This document shows, piece by piece, positions 1 through 5,073 of a stretch of 5,073 bases of DNA. The translations under genes were made by a program, and so were the position numbers. The notes beneath the pieces were generated by a model, which had not been told where the DNA came from, searched no databases, and worked only from the letters and a program-made list of their open reading frames with translations. The stretch is from an uncultured Bacteroidota bacterium (GTDB taxonomy: Bacteria > Bacteroidota > Bacteroidia > Bacteroidales > UBA12481), in NCBI GenBank assembly GCA_903832165.1, contig CAILAQ010000711.1:1-5073 (forward strand). Reading direction: 5' to 3'. Each line of letters begins with the position of its first letter. Positions within the stretch are counted from its first letter, which is position 1.

Positions 1-867
1 GGCTTCCCAGAAATTTCGGGGTGCATGTGCAGGTACCCACCGGCAAACCTCTGCTATTCTTAAAAGTTCCTCTTTTCTAATCGGATTCTTCTCGGTTTTT
101 GATTTCTCTTCAGCAATATCAGCATGCCGGTTAGCAAAAACGATCACTGCATCACAAGAAATATCCATCGCCTTTAGTTCCTCCGCTTTATCGGTAGCTT
201 CGGGGTCGTTCAGATAATCGAGTGAATCAAGATGCACCTTGATATCATGTTTAAAATCGAGCATTCCTTTCACGTAAATCTTACCATCGAGGACGGTATG
301 ACCCGGAGCGCGCTGTTCCATGAATTCGGTAAATAACCCCGCTTCATAGGCTCTGCGCCACTCATCGGGGACATGACCAAAGATCCGCTCACGCATGGTT
401 CGTCCTTGCCAGTATGGAATCACCTCTTTTTCATAAATATCGATATCGTTGGGATCTACATGATACCGCTGCTGATCGCGGGTGTTCAATACATGAAAAT
501 CTTCGACCGAATGGCAGGTTAACTCCGGGAAGGTAGGCACTGCCTTGGGTTTGGGGCCGCGCTCACCAATAATCAGTTCATCATCTCCAAGGTAAATGGT
601 TTTCTTTTCGCAATGATCGTGAAATTGCAGAGCCCTCATCACGGGAACCGAGTACTTGCCATTATTGGCTTTATAAAATGCGGTTTGATGCAACGCGCGC
701 TCGATGGTGATTGAAGGCTCGGTTTCGAAGCTGAGCTTACGGAGACGCTGTACGCGCGCGTTCATGCCCGGACCGATTACATTGGATTTTGGAATATAGA
801 AGTTGCCTTCGGCGTTGGGCTGACGCTCGGGCTGGAGGACGGATTCGGTATCTTGTTGGTGTTTCAT
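1..867 (-). CDS. hypD: Glycyl radical enzyme, probable trans-4-hydroxy-L-proline dehydratase; N-terminal part, cut by the window edge
   Basis: The minus-strand frame is open from the ATG at 867 to the left edge (289 codons, no stop), so the 3' part is missing. It reads as the N-terminal PFL domain of a glycyl radical enzyme. The stretches ERGPKPKAVPTFPEL, CHSVEDF, EVIPYW and FTEFMEQRAPGHT match HypD as I remember it. F182 and H190 fall on Phe152 and His160 of Clostridioides difficile HypD, residues recalled as lining the hydroxyproline site. HypD dehydrates trans-4-hydroxy-L-proline to pyrroline-5-carboxylate in the cytoplasm and is activated by a radical-SAM partner (HypE). The catalytic Cys loop and the C-terminal Gly radical site lie outside the window, so another glycyl radical subfamily is not fully excluded. 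The chosen start gives 34 residues before M35, where the C. difficile protein roughly begins; this extension includes YIPKSNVIGPG. No Shine-Dalgarno sequence is visible. cfa lies upstream on the same strand, 275 bp away. Confidence 0.8.
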   Translation of the reverse strand, partial: MKHQQDTESVLQPERQPNAEGNFYIPKSNVIGPGMNARVQRLRKLSFETEPSITIERALHQTAFYKANNGKYSVPVMRALQFHDHCEKKTIYLGDDELIIGERGPKPKAVPTFPELTCHSVEDFHVLNTRDQQRYHVDPNDIDIYEKEVIPYWQGRTMRERIFGHVPDEWRRAYEAGLFTEFMEQRAPGHTVLDGKIYVKGMLDFKHDIKVHLDSLDYLNDPEATDKAEELKAMDISCDAVIVFANRHADIAEEKSKTEKNPIRKEELLRIAEVCRWVPAHAPRNFWEA

Positions 868-873
868 GGCAAA

Positions 874-966
874 ATTCTTAGTTTGGAACGGGGTCCCCGC
901 GTTCGCGAGGATGACAGAAAAGGGATTTTTAGTAAGGGACGGGGTCCCCGCCTCCGCGGGGATGAC
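874..966. repeat. Tandem pair of GC-rich palindromic repeats (REP-like), 51-base period
   Basis: Two copies of a 28-base core lie at 888-915 and 939-966 and match at 25 of 28 bases. They begin ACGGGGTCCCCGC and end GGATGAC. Similarity continues upstream, so that 874-915 and 925-966 align without gaps at 35 of 42 bases. Copy 2 forms a perfect 7-bp hairpin, TCCCCGC (945-951) with GCGGGGA (956-962), around a 4-base loop. Copy 1 has the same hairpin with one C/A mismatch (894-900 with 905-911). Elements of the form GTCATCCCCGC...GCGGGGAC are common intergenic repeats in many bacteria; membership in a specific family is inference. The pair lies just upstream of hypD and would be within its mRNA leader if transcription starts near 1062. 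Confidence 0.7.
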
Positions 967-1067
967 ACCTCTGTCGGGCGAAGTCAGGTGATCAGACCAT
1001 CAGGCAGTTGTACAGGCAGCGATAGGCCTTGCGAAGGGTGCTATGGTAGTACGTTGTCATTTCGTTA

Positions 1068-1098
1068 CAAAGGTATCACAAAATAAAACGTATAAAAA
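1068..1098 (-). promoter_or_regulatory. Candidate Bacteroidota-type promoter for hypD
   Basis: Read on the minus strand, 1075-1068 is TACCTTTG, an exact match to the Bacteroidota -7 box TAnnTTTG. A T-run (TTTT, 1098-1095) lies 19 bases upstream where TTTG is expected. Transcription would start near 1061-1064 and give a leader of about 195 bases containing the palindromic repeat pair. An alternative is the weaker box GAATTTTG (877-870, 7 of 8 bases allowing for the two free positions), only two bases before the ATG, which would make the mRNA leaderless; it has no recognisable -33 box. Read-through from cfa is also possible, since its stop codon is only about 70 bases upstream. Confidence 0.4.
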
Positions 1099-1142
1099 CC
1101 GTCAGCAATAATTTTTTGCTTTCTTAATTTTCCTTGGATTGA

Positions 1143-2249
1143 TTACCGGCAATAAGGAAGAGCGCGGGAGGGCTTTGTCATCACCACGTGCCAGAGCTGA
1201 TTTCTGCGGCATCGGAAACCACCCGCACTGGACAACAGGTAATACCTCCACATCCGGTAAAACCGGTCTCCGTATTGTTCTCTGAGTGAGGGCCAGGCAC
1301 TATTGAAATTATCATACCAGCACATCAGGGTTTTATCATAATCAGATCCGAAATTTTCCAAATCAACGAATACCAGAAGCCCCTCCATGGATTTTGCAAT
1401 CTGGCTGACCGATGGGAGCTGCCCGTTTGGAAAAATATACTTATCGGACCACGAAGTCATGGGTACATTGCTTTCATTAAGACCGATCGTATGTAACAGT
1501 GATATTCCATCCGGTTTAAGGCAACGGTCAACAATCTCCATATAGGTTCGATAATTTTTGCTGCCAACATGCTCAAAAAAGCCTACCGATACAATGGCGT
1601 CATAACTTCCTTCCGCATCACGATAATCTTTTTGCCTGATTTCCACCGGCAAACCCAAACATAATGAATTAGCAAGCCTGACCTGTTCCTTCGAGATATT
1701 ATACCCAACCACGGAAACTTCATGTTTTTCCGCGGCATATTTTGCAAAACTCCCCCATCCGCAGCCCAGGTCAAGCACCCTCATCCCAGGCTTGAGCCCG
1801 ATTTTACGGCAGATAAGCTCCAGCTTATTTTCCTGGGCTTCGTCAAGATTCCCTGCATTCTTCCAATAACCGCAAGAATAAGCCAGGCGCTTGTCGAGCA
1901 TTGCCTGGAAAAGATCATCGCCCAGATCATAATGCTTTTCAGCAACCTTTGCTGATAATTTTTTATTCTGGACATTGAAAAGCCTTGCTCGCAGAATCAT
2001 CAGGGCAGTCTTGTAATCCTCGCGAACTTTCTGATCCAGGTTTGCACACAAAATCTTATTGATAAACTCATCGAGTTGCTCACAATCCCATAATCCTTCC
2101 ATATAGGTTTGGCCGAGTTCGAAATCAGCATTAGTCACCAGCCTATGGTAAACTGAGGAATCATTTACCTTGAAATCATAAGGATTATCACCGTTGATAC
2201 GGATTCCGGCAAATGAAAGCAGCTTCTCAATTAAATCCTTGTCATTCAT
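1143..2249 (-). CDS. cfa: Cyclopropane-fatty-acyl-phospholipid synthase
   Basis: Complete 368-residue protein, close to the 382 residues of E. coli Cfa, which it resembles along its whole length. It transfers a methylene group from S-adenosylmethionine to the cis double bond of an unsaturated acyl chain in membrane phospholipids, working at the cytoplasmic membrane surface. An N-terminal lipid-binding domain (about 1-100, with LSFAGIRING and YMEGLWDC) precedes HYDLGDDLF (106-114) and the methyltransferase domain. The SAM-binding loop is VLDLGCGWG (158-166). Residues matching the E. coli active site are present: C126 in YSCGYW, E226 in FFEHVG, H253 and I255 in LLHTIG, and Y312 in CWYDNF, the set that binds the catalytic bicarbonate. 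The start at 2249 puts the N-terminus about 13 residues inside that of E. coli and agrees with the alignment. There is no Shine-Dalgarno sequence; the upstream bases are A/T-rich, as usual in Bacteroidota. It is transcribed divergently from the S46 peptidase gene. No strong terminator follows. Confidence 0.95.
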   Translation of the reverse strand: MNDKDLIEKLLSFAGIRINGDNPYDFKVNDSSVYHRLVTNADFELGQTYMEGLWDCEQLDEFINKILCANLDQKVREDYKTALMILRARLFNVQNKKLSAKVAEKHYDLGDDLFQAMLDKRLAYSCGYWKNAGNLDEAQENKLELICRKIGLKPGMRVLDLGCGWGSFAKYAAEKHEVSVVGYNISKEQVRLANSLCLGLPVEIRQKDYRDAEGSYDAIVSVGFFEHVGSKNYRTYMEIVDRCLKPDGISLLHTIGLNESNVPMTSWSDKYIFPNGQLPSVSQIAKSMEGLLVFVDLENFGSDYDKTLMCWYDNFNSAWPSLREQYGDRFYRMWRYYLLSSAGGFRCRRNQLWHVVMTKPSRALPYCR

Positions 2250-2284
2250 AATACAATAAAGCTATAAACAGTCCATGAAGATTC

Positions 2285-2314
2285 CAAATATAAATTACAA
2301 AAAATCAACCCGAA
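2285..2314 (-). promoter_or_regulatory. Candidate promoter of cfa
   Basis: On the minus strand, 2292-2285 reads TATATTTG, an exact TAnnTTTG -7 box. The -33 position is poor: TTCG (2314-2311), 18 bases upstream, is the nearest resemblance to TTTG. Initiation would fall near 2279-2282, giving a short A/T-rich leader of about 30 bases before the ATG at 2249. Confidence 0.5.
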
Positions 2315-2359
2315 TGCACTTAGAATCCTGCAGATATTAACTCACTTTAACATCTTATG

Positions 2360-2391
2360 TTTCTTACCATTTATCATTTTTCCTATCTTTC
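2360..2391 (+). promoter_or_regulatory. Candidate promoter of the S46 peptidase gene
   Basis: TTTC (2360-2363), then 20 bases, then TATCTTTC (2384-2391). This has the layout and spacing of the Bacteroidota promoter TTTG-N19/21-TAnnTTTG, with C in place of the final G in both boxes. It predicts a start near 2394-2397 and a leader of about 20-25 bases. No Shine-Dalgarno sequence lies before the ATG at 2419. Confidence 0.5.
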
Positions 2392-2418
2392 GATCATTAA
2401 ACAAATCCTATTAACTAT

Positions 2419-4569
2419 ATGAAAAGAATTACCTCTCTATTATTAGGCATTTCCCTGTTATTCAGCTTGTCGGCAAGGGCCGACGAGGGAATGTGGCTTC
2501 TTCCCCTTATTCAGAAACTGAATATTGGCAAGATGACCGAACTCGGACTTCAGCTTTCAGCTGAAGATATCTACAGTGTTAATCATTCAAGTTTAAAAGA
2601 CGCCATCCTGATTTTTGGCGGCGGCTGTACAGCTGAAGTGGTATCCCCTCAGGGACTCGTTCTTACCAACCACCATTGCGGTTACGCCTCGATTCAGGCG
2701 CACTCTACTGTTGAACACGATTATCTCACCAACGGATTCTGGGCAATGAGCAAAGGCGAAGAGCTTGTCAATCCGAATCTTTCAGTAACATTTCTGGATT
2801 ACCTCCAGGATGTATCTGCGCGGATCAACGCCAAACTGAATGATGGTATGAGTGAAGCCGACCGTGCAACAGCCATACGCGACGAATCACAGAAAATTCA
2901 GTCTGAAGTAAAAACCGACAAATTTCATTCTGCAAGAGTTTCCGCCTATTTTGGCGGCAACCAGTTTTTTCTTTTAGTATACACACAGTATCGCGATATC
3001 AGACTGGTTGGAGCTCCGCCGAGTTCAATCGGAAAATTTGGCGCTGATACCGATAACTGGATGTGGCCCCGTCAGACCGGCGACTTCTCCGTGTTCCGGA
3101 TTTACATGTCGCCCGACGGAAAACCGGCCGATTATTCAAAAGACAATGTACCTCTTAAGCCAAAATACTTTCTGCCTGTTTCAGTAAAAGGCTTAAAAGA
3201 GGGTGATTACACTATGATCATGGGGTATCCCGGAAGAACCACCAGATATATGACCTCTTATGAAGTGGAAGATGTGTTGAAGTATCTGCACCCTAATCGC
3301 ATTAAGATCCGCGACGTAAAACAGCAAATAATGCTCGCTGATATGCTTGCAGACCAGAAAGTTAAGATCCAGTATTCATCAAAATATTCCGGATCAACCA
3401 ACTATTACAAGAATTCAGTCGGTCAGGAAGCTGCTCTGAAGCGTCTGAAAGTTGCTGAACAGAAAAAGGCACTGGAAGATCAGTTTACTAAATGGATTGC
3501 ACAGGATCCGGCTCTGCAGAAGAAATATGGCGAGGCGCTGAATCTTATTAAATCTTCCATTGATGGCCGCGCTCCGTTCAATAATGCCGGCCAATATTTT
3601 TCCGAGTGTTTCCAGCAAGGTTCTGAAATCATAGGATTTGCAGGATCACTTGGTGGTGCCCTGTCAAGCCTGTGTGCTGAAAAAGATCCGGCCAAGCAGG
3701 CTGAATCCGCAAAGGCGATGAAGAATAATCTCACCGCATTTTATAAAGACTACAACATGCCTACCGATCAAAAGGTAACGGCTGCCATGTTCGAGCTGTT
3801 CTGCAAAGATATTGAGGCTCAGTATAAACCTGACGTTTATGATCTGATCAATAAGAAATTCAAAGGCTGTGGTGTTGACTTCTCCGCTAAAATGTTTGCA
3901 ACATCGATGTTCTGCGACCAGGCCAGAATCGAAGCATTCCTCGACAAACCCAGCATGAAGGTTCTGGACAATGACCTTGCTTACATTGCATCGAAATCGA
4001 TCAATAAAAAGAGCATGGATATTCGGACTGAATTAGTGAAATTCACATCCGATCTTGCAAAAGGTCAGCGCCTTTGGATTGATGGCCTGATGGCAATGCA
4101 AAAGGATCGGGTTTTCTATCCGGATGCAAACTCAACCATGCGGTTATCTTATGGCAATGTTAAATCATACGACCCGATTGATGCCGTGCATTATAAGTAT
4201 TTTACAACTCTCGATGGTGTGATGCAGAAGGAAGTTCCGGGCGACTGGGAATTCGATGTTCCTGCCAAACTTAAGGAGCTGTACAAAGCAAAAGATTATG
4301 GCATTTACGGTGAGGGCGGCGTTATGAAGATTGGTTTTATTTCCAATAACGACATTACCGGCGGAAACTCCGGCTCACCGGTCCTGAATTCAAAAGGCGA
4401 ACTGGTTGGACTGGCATTCGACGGTAACTGGGAAGCCATGAGTGGTGACGTTTCTTTCGAACCGGATCTGCAGCGCACCATCAGTGTTGATGTCCGATAT
4501 GTATTGTTCATCATGGACAAGTATGCCGGAGCGAAGCACTTGGTGGATGAGATGACGCTCACTTACTAG
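2419..4569 (+). CDS. dpp7: Secreted S46-family serine peptidase, dipeptidyl-peptidase 7 type
   Basis: Complete 716-residue protein, the normal size for S46 dipeptidyl-peptidases, which cut dipeptides from the free N-terminus of peptides in the periplasm. Residues 1-21 look like a Sec signal peptide, with likely cleavage after A19-R20-A21. The chymotrypsin-like double barrel is split by a long, mostly helical insertion (about 285-570). The catalytic triad is complete: H86 in TNHHCG, D222 in TGDFS, and S651 in GGNSGSP. C70 and C87 probably form the disulfide beside the catalytic His. N213, W214, N328 and D668 correspond to residues that hold the substrate amino terminus in Pseudoxanthomonas DAP BII (Asn215, Trp216, Asn330, Asp674, from memory). 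Eighteen residues after the Ser, where acidic-specific DPP11 has Arg673, there is G669 in LAFDGNWE. That is the DPP7 state, predicting hydrophobic or broad P1 preference rather than Asp/Glu; substrate choice is inference. Q219 replaces the usual His in WMWPRHTGDF. The gene appears monocistronic, with its own promoter and a strong hairpin 44 bases after the stop. Confidence 0.95.
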   Translation: MKRITSLLLGISLLFSLSARADEGMWLLPLIQKLNIGKMTELGLQLSAEDIYSVNHSSLKDAILIFGGGCTAEVVSPQGLVLTNHHCGYASIQAHSTVEHDYLTNGFWAMSKGEELVNPNLSVTFLDYLQDVSARINAKLNDGMSEADRATAIRDESQKIQSEVKTDKFHSARVSAYFGGNQFFLLVYTQYRDIRLVGAPPSSIGKFGADTDNWMWPRQTGDFSVFRIYMSPDGKPADYSKDNVPLKPKYFLPVSVKGLKEGDYTMIMGYPGRTTRYMTSYEVEDVLKYLHPNRIKIRDVKQQIMLADMLADQKVKIQYSSKYSGSTNYYKNSVGQEAALKRLKVAEQKKALEDQFTKWIAQDPALQKKYGEALNLIKSSIDGRAPFNNAGQYFSECFQQGSEIIGFAGSLGGALSSLCAEKDPAKQAESAKAMKNNLTAFYKDYNMPTDQKVTAAMFELFCKDIEAQYKPDVYDLINKKFKGCGVDFSAKMFATSMFCDQARIEAFLDKPSMKVLDNDLAYIASKSINKKSMDIRTELVKFTSDLAKGQRLWIDGLMAMQKDRVFYPDANSTMRLSYGNVKSYDPIDAVHYKYFTTLDGVMQKEVPGDWEFDVPAKLKELYKAKDYGIYGEGGVMKIGFISNNDITGGNSGSPVLNSKGELVGLAFDGNWEAMSGDVSFEPDLQRTISVDVRYVLFIMDKYAGAKHLVDEMTLTY

Positions 4570-4595
4570 GGCAAAGGGCAGAAGGCATAGGGCAT
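4568..4595. repeat. Four tandem heptamers (AGGGCAn) overlapping the dpp7 stop codon
   Basis: AGGGCAA (4568-4574), AGGGCAG (4575-4581), AAGGCAT (4582-4588) and AGGGCAT (4589-4595) follow one another with an exact 7-base period. The first unit starts with the last two bases of the TAG stop. It looks like a small slippage-prone repeat in the 3' untranslated region; I see no function. Confidence 0.6.
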
Positions 4596-4612
4596 AAATT
4601 AGTCTGAAGAAT

Positions 4613-4656
4613 TAAGAAAGAAGGCTGAAGGGGTGACTCTTCAGCCTTCTTTCTTA
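4613..4656 (+). terminator. Strong hairpin terminator after dpp7
   Basis: 4613-4630 and 4639-4656 are perfect reverse complements, forming an 18-bp stem (TAAGAAAGAAGGCTGAAG on the left) with an 8-base loop. The 3' arm is pyrimidine-rich and ends TTCTTTCTTA, which serves as the U-rich part, although there is no separate T-run after the stem. It lies 44 bases after the dpp7 stop and well before the marC promoter, so it should end dpp7 transcripts. The length and perfection of the stem would also protect the mRNA 3' end from exonucleases. Confidence 0.75.
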
Positions 4657-4657
4657 G

Positions 4658-4755
4658 CCACGGGTTGAAACCAATGGATATTGATCGATCCTCCGATGTT
4701 ACCACGGGTTGAAACCCGCGGCTATTGATATCCCCCGGTTAAAACCGAGGGATAT
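4658..4755. repeat. Array of three related 20-base palindromes with an A/T-rich tail
   Basis: Units A (4658-4677), B (4702-4721) and C (4732-4751) can be aligned base for base. A and B both begin CCACGGGTTGAAACC; C begins CCCCCGGTTAAAACC. Each folds as two 8-base arms around a 4-base loop (TGAA in A and B, TAAA in C). B has one mismatch, C one and A two. Exactly 21 bases after the start of A and B comes TATTGAT; C has TATAATA there. Start-to-start distances are 44 and 30 bases. They look like members of a dispersed short palindromic element, perhaps REP-like. The GTTGAAAC string recalls CRISPR repeats, but unequal spacing and divergence argue against that. Confidence 0.65.
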
Positions 4756-4762
4756 AATACCT

Positions 4763-4793
4763 GAGCCGAGCCTTCATTTGAGCCTTGAGCCTT
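4763..4793. repeat. Four GAGCC direct repeats across the marC promoter
   Basis: GAGCC occurs at 4763-4767, 4768-4772, 4780-4784 and 4787-4791; the last three are followed by TT. Two copies lie before the -33 box, one shares its final G, and one sits in the spacer before the -7 box. This could be a binding site for a regulator or simply a low-complexity duplication; the sequence alone cannot decide. Confidence 0.45.
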
Positions 4794-4807
4794 TTCTTCT
4801 ATCTTTG
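4777..4807 (+). promoter_or_regulatory. Consensus Bacteroidota promoter of marC, probably giving a leaderless transcript
   Basis: TTTG (4777-4780), a 19-base spacer, and TATCTTTG (4800-4807) match the Bacteroidota consensus TTTG-N19/21-TAnnTTTG at every fixed position. Only four bases (TGCC) separate the -7 box from the ATG at 4812. Transcription should begin at about 4810-4813, at or within two bases of the start codon. There is therefore no room for a ribosome binding site. Confidence 0.75.
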
Positions 4808-4811
4808 TGCC

Positions 4812-5073
4812 ATGAAAGTAAACATCGTCGATATCCTCTCCATCTTCATGGTCCTTTTTGCCGTGATAGACATATTCGGTAGCATTCCTATCATTCTGAG
4901 CATTAAGCACAAAGGGGGCAAAATTAAGGCCGGGCAGGCTACAGCTGTGGCTTTTGCTGTATTATTGGTTTTTCTGATTGTCGGGGAAAAATTGCTGGGA
5001 TTGTTCGGGGTTGACGTATCGTCCTTTGCCATTGCAGGTTCGTTTATCATTTTTATCCTGGCATTTGAAATGA
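4812..5073 (+). CDS. MarC-family integral membrane protein; N-terminal part, cut by the window edge
   Basis: The frame is open from the ATG at 4812 to the right edge (87 codons); MarC proteins are usually about 200-220 residues, so over half is missing. Three hydrophobic segments are visible (about 5-31, 43-58 and 69-86). Family marks include D20-x-x-G23-x-x-P26 in the first segment (DIFGSIP, where most members have DPxGxxP), the G58-E59 pair at the end of the second, FG at 65-66, and A75-G76 in the third. Proteins of this family (formerly UPF0056) sit in the cytoplasmic membrane. E. coli MarC was once linked to multiple antibiotic resistance, but that link was not upheld and the function is unknown. 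The start is supported by the consensus promoter directly before it and by the position of the first membrane segment; the next in-frame Met (M13) would cut into that segment. Confidence 0.85.
   Translation, partial: MKVNIVDILSIFMVLFAVIDIFGSIPIILSIKHKGGKIKAGQATAVAFAVLLVFLIVGEKLLGLFGVDVSSFAIAGSFIIFILAFEM

Noticed and set aside
888..966. Possible CRISPR or attachment site from the 28-base repeats
   Set aside because: Only two copies with one 23-base gap, similarity extends into the gap, and the motif resembles common dispersed palindromes. There is no integrase or cas gene.
853..1086. A 77-codon plus-strand open frame between hypD and cfa
   Set aside because: Its residues come from the palindromic repeat pair (RGPRVREDD and RGPRLRGDD), it overlaps the start of hypD antisense, and the remainder shows no domain. 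It is a product of the repeats, not a gene.
1104..1120. Possible cfa terminator: AGCAA/TTGCT stem
   Set aside because: A 5-bp A/T-rich stem with a 7-base loop, and the T-run comes only after GACGG on the minus strand. Too weak to call.
1583..1975. Open frames on both strands inside cfa (1583-1774, 1722-1955, 1781-1975)
   Set aside because: Shadows of a complete, well-conserved gene; no domain or start signal of their own.
3415..4562. Minus-strand open frames inside dpp7 (3415-3618, 3480-3734, 4305-4562)
   Set aside because: Antisense to conserved S46 coding sequence, including the catalytic Ser region; no recognisable protein features.
4658..4721. Possible CRISPR repeats (the GTTGAAAC string occurs in two units)
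   Set aside because: Only two close copies plus one divergent one, unequal spacing (44 and 30 bases), strong internal palindromes and tails that are also conserved. No cas gene is in the window.
4722..5050. Minus-strand open frames over the marC start (4722-4910, 4799-5050)
   Set aside because: They lie antisense to marC, and the first runs through the palindrome array. The plus-strand frame has membrane segments, family motifs and a consensus promoter.

Overview
The window looks like ordinary chromosome from an anaerobic or facultatively anaerobic member of the Bacteroidota. The evidence is a periplasmic S46 dipeptidyl-peptidase of the DPP7 kind, start regions without Shine-Dalgarno sequences, and promoter candidates of the Bacteroidota form (TTTG, about 19-21 bases, TAnnTTTG) before all four genes. 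An oxygen-sensitive glycyl radical enzyme points to anaerobic life. I did not see a phage, transposase, CRISPR array, tRNA or rRNA.

Layout. Positions 867 to 1 (minus strand, running off the left edge) hold the N-terminal 289 codons of a glycyl radical enzyme, best read as trans-4-hydroxy-L-proline dehydratase (HypD). Positions 868-1142 are intergenic and hold a pair of GC-rich palindromic repeats plus a candidate hypD promoter. Positions 2249 to 1143 (minus) are a complete cyclopropane-fatty-acyl-phospholipid synthase gene (cfa). Positions 2250-2418 are a divergent intergenic region with a promoter candidate for each side. Positions 2419-4569 (plus) are a complete, secreted S46 serine peptidase with DPP7-type specificity residues. 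Positions 4570-4811 are a repeat-rich intergenic region with a heptamer tandem repeat, an 18-bp perfect hairpin (terminator), three related palindromes and a GAGCC-rich promoter. From 4812 to the right edge (plus) is the first 87 codons of a MarC-family membrane protein.

The four genes do not form one obvious pathway. Two share a loose theme of peptide and amino-acid use: DPP7 releases dipeptides from peptides in the periplasm, and HypD removes water from hydroxyproline so that it can be recycled to proline. Cfa modifies membrane lipids, and the role of MarC proteins is unsettled. The genes themselves are conventional. The less ordinary material is in the non-coding DNA: a marC promoter so close to the ATG that the mRNA should be leaderless or nearly so, the palindrome array with one compensatory base-pair swap, and the repeat pair in the possible hypD leader. 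I found no convincing undescribed system.
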